A stretch of DNA of 33,265 nucleotides, from NCBI GenBank assembly GCA_947632275.1, contig CANROR010000004.1, positions 1 through 33,265 of the forward strand, given 5' to 3'. The notes under the pieces are model-generated. The model worked only from the letters and a program-made list of their open reading frames with translations. It had not been told where the DNA came from and made no database searches. The first letter of the stretch is position 1. Each line of letters begins with the position of its first letter. The stretch comes from an uncultured Bacilli bacterium (lineage in GTDB: Bacteria > Bacillota_I > Bacilli_A > RF39 > UBA660). Made by a program: the position numbers and the translations under genes. Positions 28,662 through 33,265 of this stretch are shown piece after piece.

Positions 28662-29021
28662 TTAATAAGTTTTTTCCGAATAAGCATGCGAATAAATAAT
28701 TGGTTCCATGAATTCTACATAGTTTAAATAAATAATTCGGATTAAGTACCAGTTGTTATTCAAAGGATCCCGAATAATTAAATGATCTTTGCCGGCTTCT
28801 TCAATAACTCCTTCATAAATTTTGTTTTGCCAAGCACTAGAATCGGGATAAGAAACATAGGCTTTAACTTTTTGGCCTTTATTAAGCCGTAGAATGTTTT
28901 CAATAAAACTTTGTTCCATCGGAATCGTCGTTCCTACTTGGGTTGATTCCATATTCCCAGGTGGTGTAGTAAAATTGGTTGATGTTGGAAAGGTCGGATT
29001 TTGATAGAAACTTCCGTTCAA
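28662..29021 (-). CDS. gerQ: spore coat protein GerQ
   Basis: MEQSFIENILRLNKGQKVKAYVSYPDSSAWQNKIYEGVIEEAGKDHLIIRDPLNNNWYLIRIIYLNYVEFMEPI; TTG start after AGGTG. Confidence 0.9.
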   Translation of the reverse strand: MNGSFYQNPTFPTSTNFTTPPGNMESTQVGTTIPMEQSFIENILRLNKGQKVKAYVSYPDSSAWQNKIYEGVIEEAGKDHLIIRDPLNNNWYLIRIIYLNYVEFMEPIIYSHAYSEKTY

Positions 29022-29118
29022 ATTAATTCACCTCACTAAACTATATGAAATTTTTGTGATATTATTTGCCAATTAGTAAGTTTTCTATTATAATTATTAT
29101 GATAAGGCGGTTGAATAT

Positions 29119-29997
29119 ATGGATGAAAACATTGATCGAAAAATAATATTTCAAGGTATATTCTTTGTGTTGGGTGTTTTTCTACTAGCTTTAAACTATA
29201 ATTTATTTTTACTTCCTAACAATTTTGCTTTCGCCGGAATGAGCGGTTTTGCTATCATTGTTCATAAAATCACGGGTTTTAATCCGACGGCCTTTATTTA
29301 TATTGCTAATTTTACATTATTAATTATTAGTTTTATTTTCCTAGGTTGGGAAAAAACGAAAAAAACAATTGTGGGGACAATCCTTTATCCCATGATGATA
29401 ACTTTTACGTTACCCATTGCTAAGTTATTATCAAAAAGTTTTACTTTTGAAGAAATGATAATAACGGTTATCTTAACGGCTTTATTATATGGTATCAGTA
29501 ATGGATTAATTTATAAAAGTGGTTATACTACCGGTGGCAATGATGTTTTAATGCAACTGATGAATAAATATTTTAAAATTTCCGAATCTAAAGGCTTGTT
29601 ATTAGTCAATGGTATCGTGATTTTAGGTTGTACTTTAGCTTTTTCCATTGAACTCGGTATTTATTCTTTATTAATAATGGCAATTAGTACTATATTTTTG
29701 GAAAAAGTATTATATGGCGTATCTGATAGTAAATTATTTTATGTTTTTACGCGAAAACCGAGAGCTTTAAAGAAAGCTATTTTAGAAGAATTTGAATCGG
29801 GTTTTACGATTCTTCCTACTAAAGGTGGTTATTCCCATACCCGAGGTTCCCTTTTAATGGTAGTTATTAGTAATCGCGATTATTATAAATTTAAAACAAA
29901 AATATTAGAAATTGATCCGTCGGCGTTTTTCATTATTGATGATTGTTATGAAGTTAATGGAGGTGTAAAAAGGTCAAATTTACCATTTATTGAGTAA
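29119..29997 (+). CDS. YitT family membrane protein (DUF161 + DUF2179)
   Basis: LALNYNLFLLPNNFAFAGMSGFAIIVHKITGFNPTAFIYIANF...SGYTTGGNDVLMQLM...RGSLLMVVISNRDYYKFKTKILEIDPSAFFIIDDCYEVNGG. Confidence 0.92.
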   Translation: MDENIDRKIIFQGIFFVLGVFLLALNYNLFLLPNNFAFAGMSGFAIIVHKITGFNPTAFIYIANFTLLIISFIFLGWEKTKKTIVGTILYPMMITFTLPIAKLLSKSFTFEEMIITVILTALLYGISNGLIYKSGYTTGGNDVLMQLMNKYFKISESKGLLLVNGIVILGCTLAFSIELGIYSLLIMAISTIFLEKVLYGVSDSKLFYVFTRKPRALKKAILEEFESGFTILPTKGGYSHTRGSLLMVVISNRDYYKFKTKILEIDPSAFFIIDDCYEVNGGVKRSNLPFIE

Positions 29998-30038
29998 TAG
30001 GTAAATGATATAATTAATAAAAGAAGTAAGGTGGTAAA

Positions 30039-30740
30039 ATGAGTTTAATAGAATTAAAAAATGTTAATAAAACCTATAAAAATGGAGTAACGGCTCTTGC
30101 CGACATGTCAGTCGAAATTAATAAAGGCGAATTTGTCTTTGTTATTGGTCTTACAGCCAGTGGGAAATCAACATTCATTAAGATGCTTTACAGAGAAGAA
30201 AAACCGACCAGTGGAACCGTTATGGTTGGGGGGTTAAATGTTGGTAAAATTCGTAATCGTAAGGTTTATAAATTAAGAAGAAAAATTGGCATTGTGTTCC
30301 AAGATTTTAAATTATTACCGAAATTAAATGTTTATGAAAATGTGGCCTTTGCTTTAGAATGTGTTGGCATGAAGGAAAAAGATATTCGGCCCAAAGTCTT
30401 GGATGCCTTAGAAAGGGTTGGCTTAAAAGATAAGGTACGAAGTTTTCCAAATGAATTATCCGGTGGGGAACAACAAAGAGTTTGTATTGCCCGGGCTATC
30501 GTTAATGAACCTAAACTTTTAATTTGTGATGAACCAACTGGGAATTTGGATCCGGAAACGAGTAAAGAAATAATGAATGTAATTGAAAGTATTAATAAAG
30601 ATTTAAAGACAACCATTATAATGGCAACCCATGATAAAGATATTGTTAACCGAATGAAAAAAAGAGTTTTGGTTATTGATCATGGGGTTCTAACCGGGGA
30701 TTATGCGAAAGGAAGGTATAAAGCTCATGAAAGTATTTAG
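30039..30740 (+). CDS. ftsE: cell division ATP-binding protein FtsE
   Basis: SLIELKNVNKTYKNGVTALADMSVEINKGEFVFVIGLTASGKSTFIKMLYREEKPTSG...FQDFKLLPKLNVYENVAFAL...LSGGEQQRVCIARAI; followed by ftsX. Confidence 0.95.
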   Translation: MSLIELKNVNKTYKNGVTALADMSVEINKGEFVFVIGLTASGKSTFIKMLYREEKPTSGTVMVGGLNVGKIRNRKVYKLRRKIGIVFQDFKLLPKLNVYENVAFALECVGMKEKDIRPKVLDALERVGLKDKVRSFPNELSGGEQQRVCIARAIVNEPKLLICDEPTGNLDPETSKEIMNVIESINKDLKTTIIMATHDKDIVNRMKKRVLVIDHGVLTGDYAKGRYKAHESI

Positions 30741-31620
30741 AATTATTGGTCGAAGTTTTCGTGATGCTTTTAAAAGTATTGGTCGGAATTTTAGTTTAAG
30801 TTTTGCTTCGATCATGTGTACAACCATTACATTAATTTTGGTTGCCGTGGCCATTATATGTGCGGCCAATATTGAAAATGTTACCAAAAAAGTTGAAGAT
30901 GAATTAAATATTGTAGTTTATCTTAAAAAAGGCGTCACCGAAGAACAAATAGGTAATATTAAAAGCGAACTTAATGTTGAAGGTAATATTGAAAAATTCA
31001 CTTTTAAGAGTAAAGATGAATGGAAAATCGAAATGGGTGATTATTCTGATACCTTTGGCACCGTTTTAAATTATTTAGAAGAAAACCCTTTATTAGATTC
31101 CTTTATTGTTAAAGTTCGTGATATCAAAGTGTTAAATGAAACCGCGGAACATATCAAAAAAATAAGCGGTGTTGATACTGTTAAATATGGAGAAGGCATG
31201 GTCGAAACTGTTATAAAGGCTTTTGATATCGTCGAAAAAGTGGTTATTGTGGTTGTCGTTGCTTTAATTTTAGTAACTGCCTTCTTAATTAGTAATACGA
31301 TAAGACTTACTATTTTCTCTAGAAGAAATGAAATCGAAATTATGCGCTTAGTTGGAGCGAGCAATTCCTTTATCAATTTGCCATTTATTATTGAAGGCTT
31401 TGTCATTGGCGTAATTGGTTCCATTATTCCGATTTGTATTACGATTTATGGTTATGTCATTTTATTTAGTCAAGTCGGTGGCGATTTATTTACTAAGATG
31501 ATCGTTTTAATTGAACCATATAATTTTGTCTTCTATGTTTCCTTGATTCTATTAGCCATTGGTTCCATCGTGGGCATGTTAGGTAGCTTAAAAGCCGTAA
31601 GGAAGTATTTGAAAATATGA
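30727..31620 (+). CDS. ftsX: cell division protein FtsX
   Basis: FRIIGRSFRDAFKSIGRNFSLSFASIMCTTITLILVAV...ISNTIRLTIFSRRNEIEIMRLVGASNSFINLPFIIEG; overlaps ftsE. Confidence 0.95.
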   Translation: MKVFRIIGRSFRDAFKSIGRNFSLSFASIMCTTITLILVAVAIICAANIENVTKKVEDELNIVVYLKKGVTEEQIGNIKSELNVEGNIEKFTFKSKDEWKIEMGDYSDTFGTVLNYLEENPLLDSFIVKVRDIKVLNETAEHIKKISGVDTVKYGEGMVETVIKAFDIVEKVVIVVVVALILVTAFLISNTIRLTIFSRRNEIEIMRLVGASNSFINLPFIIEGFVIGVIGSIIPICITIYGYVILFSQVGGDLFTKMIVLIEPYNFVFYVSLILLAIGSIVGMLGSLKAVRKYLKI

Positions 31621-32816
31621 GAAAGTTAAGTAGTTATATATTTTTAATTATTTTTATCGCTTCTTTTTTCACTTATCCAGTGCCTACTAAAGCGGTATCT
31701 AATGCGACAACTTTGGCTGGTTTAAGAAAAGATTTGGCCGCTTTTGAAGCTCAAAAGAAAGCTAACGATAGCAAAAAGAAGATGACGCAATCCGAGATTA
31801 AACAAAAGAATAATGATATTGCTAGTGCTAATAAAGAAATCGAAAATTCGGAAGTAAAAATTGAAGATGCCAAGAAAACAATTGAAACAACCGGTGAAAA
31901 GATTAAAGAATACGAAGCTAAGACCGAAGAAATCATGGATTTTTATCAACTAATGATGGGCGATAATTCGTATCTTGAATTTGTGACGGATTCATCAAGT
32001 ATGACCGAACTTATTATGCGTTTAGATGCCGTCGAACAACTTATTGATTATAATCAAGATCAATTAGTAACTTTAGAAAATTTAATTAAAGAAAATGAAC
32101 AAAAGCAAGTTGATTTAATTAAATATGAAAAAGAATTAAATGCCAATATTGAATCTTATGAAAAAAAGATTAAAGAACTTAATTCCGAATATTTAGAGTT
32201 GTCGGATATTTCCGTGGATATTGATAGTGATATTAAAAGCCAAAAAGATGCGATTAAAACTTATGAACAAATGGGTTGTAAAGAAACTGAAACATTGGAA
32301 GCTTGTATTGCGAGAACCAGTTCTTCTACTTGGTTAAAACCGGTACCAAAGGGACGCATAAATAGTTTATTTGGTCGCCGTAATGGTGGCAATGGCGTAT
32401 CAAGTAACCATAGTGGTATTGATATTGGCGTTGCCGAAGGCACTCAAGTATTATCTTCGACTGTGGGAACAGTTGTTACGACGTTTAGAACTAATTGTGG
32501 TGGTAACCAAGTTTATGTCCAATCTTATGTTGGTGGTAAGCCTTATGTTGTATTGTATGCCCATTTACTTAAAGTAAGTGTTAAAACTGGCCAAACAGTT
32601 AATCAAAATACAACGATAGGTTATTCCGGAGGTTACTCGACCTCAACGCGCCATGGTGGTTATGATAAATGTACAACTGGTGCTCATTTACACGTATCTG
32701 TATCCCAAACAGTTTATAAAAATTATTCTAATTATGTTGCGCATTTAATAAATCCTCCTGGTTATCCTAAAACCAAAGGAGCTTGGTTCTATAGCCGTTA
32801 TCAATGGTTTGATTAA
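31617..32816 (+). CDS. secreted coiled-coil + M23 peptidase (EnvC/PcsB-like FtsEX partner)
   Basis: Signal peptide, long coiled coil, then INSLFGRRNGGNGVSSNHSGIDIGVAEGTQVLSSTVGTVV...GAHLHVSVSQ; overlaps ftsX by 4 bp. Confidence 0.9.
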   Translation: MRKLSSYIFLIIFIASFFTYPVPTKAVSNATTLAGLRKDLAAFEAQKKANDSKKKMTQSEIKQKNNDIASANKEIENSEVKIEDAKKTIETTGEKIKEYEAKTEEIMDFYQLMMGDNSYLEFVTDSSSMTELIMRLDAVEQLIDYNQDQLVTLENLIKENEQKQVDLIKYEKELNANIESYEKKIKELNSEYLELSDISVDIDSDIKSQKDAIKTYEQMGCKETETLEACIARTSSSTWLKPVPKGRINSLFGRRNGGNGVSSNHSGIDIGVAEGTQVLSSTVGTVVTTFRTNCGGNQVYVQSYVGGKPYVVLYAHLLKVSVKTGQTVNQNTTIGYSGGYSTSTRHGGYDKCTTGAHLHVSVSQTVYKNYSNYVAHLINPPGYPKTKGAWFYSRYQWFD

Positions 32817-32817
32817 T

Positions 32818-32855
32818 AAAGACCTGTTTCTTATTTACAAGAAATAGGTCTTTTT
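32818..32855 (+). terminator. Rho-independent terminator of the ftsEX-M23 operon
   Basis: AAAGACCTGTTTCTT-ATTTAC-AAGAAATAGGTCTTTTT. Confidence 0.9.
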
Positions 32856-32881
32856 CTAACAGTTTAAAAATTAAAAATTCC

Positions 32882-32923
32882 TTTTTATTAAAACTTATGT
32901 CTAGTTTTGTCGAAACACTTGCA
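32882..32923 (+). repeat. ~42-bp direct repeat, copy 1 (upstream element containing TTTTGTCGAAA and the -35)
   Basis: TTTTTATTAAAACTTATGTCTAGTTTTGTCGAAACACTTGCA; near-identical to 33224..33265. Confidence 0.9.
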
Positions 32924-32946
32924 TTTCCTTTTTTAACCAATATAAT
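32919..32946 (+). promoter_or_regulatory. sense promoter of the small-peptide cassette
   Basis: TTGCAT-N16-TATAAT. Confidence 0.8.
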
Positions 32947-33051
32947 AGAAAATCGTTACCTTTTAGAGGAGTGCCGTTTAAAGGGGCGTTTTGGTTGTTA
33001 CTCTTTTCTTTTCTAACTTAGTTTAAACAGGTTAAAATAAGGAGGGAATTA

Positions 33052-33135
33052 ATGACTGAAATATATTTTTTAAGACTTTTAGTCTTGTTGCTAGTTTTTA
33101 GGAACTTGCAAATAAAAAATACTCCTCACAAGTAA
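33052..33135 (+). CDS. 27-aa hydrophobic peptide, candidate type I toxin (MTEIYFLRLLVLLLVFRNLQIKNTPHK)
   Basis: Strong SD AAGGAGGG with 5-nt spacing to ATG; hydrophobic core plus polar/basic tail; stop codon inside the terminator hairpin; not in the supplied ORF track because of its length. Confidence 0.65.
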   Translation: MTEIYFLRLLVLLLVFRNLQIKNTPHK

Positions 33136-33185
33136 GGAGTACTTTCTAGAAATAGTAGGTGCTCCCCTTGGTAGGTAACACTTAC
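33108..33185 (-). ncRNA. predicted antisense RNA (~75 nt) convergent with and overlapping the 3' end of the 27-aa ORF
   Basis: Minus-strand TTGCTA-N17-TATAAT promoter at 33220..33192 and a terminator hairpin with T6 at 33141..33114; ends approximate. Confidence 0.65.
33114..33147. terminator. hairpin terminator shared by the convergent transcripts (strong on -, weaker on +)
   Basis: TACTCCT-CACAAGTA-AGGAGTA; T6 on minus strand, CTTTCT on plus strand. Confidence 0.75.
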
Positions 33186-33191
33186 ATTTAT

Positions 33192-33220
33192 ATTATAAGA
33201 AAAACATCTTCCTTTAGCAA
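33192..33220 (-). promoter_or_regulatory. antisense RNA promoter
   Basis: Reverse complement reads TTGCTA-AAGGAAGATGTTTTTCT-TATAAT (17-bp spacer). Confidence 0.8.
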
Positions 33221-33223
33221 GCG

Positions 33224-33265
33224 TTTTATTAAAACTTTATGTCTAGTTTTGTCGAAATGCTTGCA
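33224..33265 (+). repeat. ~42-bp direct repeat, copy 2, truncated by the window end
   Basis: TTTTATTAAAACTTTATGTCTAGTTTTGTCGAAATGCTTGCA; differs from copy 1 by one indel and two substitutions. Confidence 0.9.

Noticed and set aside
32371-32577. Nested + strand ORFs 32371..32577 and 14310..14492
   Set aside because: Out-of-frame overlaps with M23 peptidase domains; no independent support
30039-32816. ftsE-ftsX-M23 hydrolase operon as a novel system
   Set aside because: FtsEX with a coiled-coil peptidoglycan hydrolase partner (EnvC, PcsB, CwlO) is established
1-33265. CRISPR arrays, tRNA/rRNA genes, transposases or phage genes
   Set aside because: No regularly spaced repeats, no cloverleaf/rRNA signature recognised, and no transposase or phage structural motifs seen in the ORFs

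Overview
Low-GC Gram-positive (Bacilli/Mollicutes-like) chromosomal segment with origin-proximal gene content: parA/soj, parB/spo0J, DUF951, AbgT-like transporter, ychF, a block of membrane-protein genes, rpsF-ssb-rpsR, rplI-dnaB, an M23/LysM/G5 endopeptidase, walJ-rlmH, ung, lemA-like, two femAB-like genes, a DUF4143-type ATPase, a 5-FCL gene, a MurJ/SpoVB-like flippase, an MBL hydrolase, a frameshifted HipA-like kinase gene, gerQ, yitT-like, and ftsE-ftsX-M23 hydrolase. The most interesting part is the last ~450 bp (about 32880-33265), which the ORF track leaves empty. It shows a compact convergent cassette: a strong sense promoter, a ~100-nt leader, a strong Shine-Dalgarno and a 27-codon hydrophobic peptide ORF, a shared hairpin terminator, and an opposing promoter (TTGCTA-N17-TATAAT) predicted to make a ~75-nt antisense RNA. 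The ~42-bp upstream element contains a TTTTGTCGAAA (Spo0A-box-like) motif and recurs at the very end of the window, suggesting a tandem array of these cassettes. This looks like a candidate type I toxin-antitoxin or small-peptide/antisense-RNA locus with Fst/par-like architecture. All calls are from reading the sequence; no searches were run.
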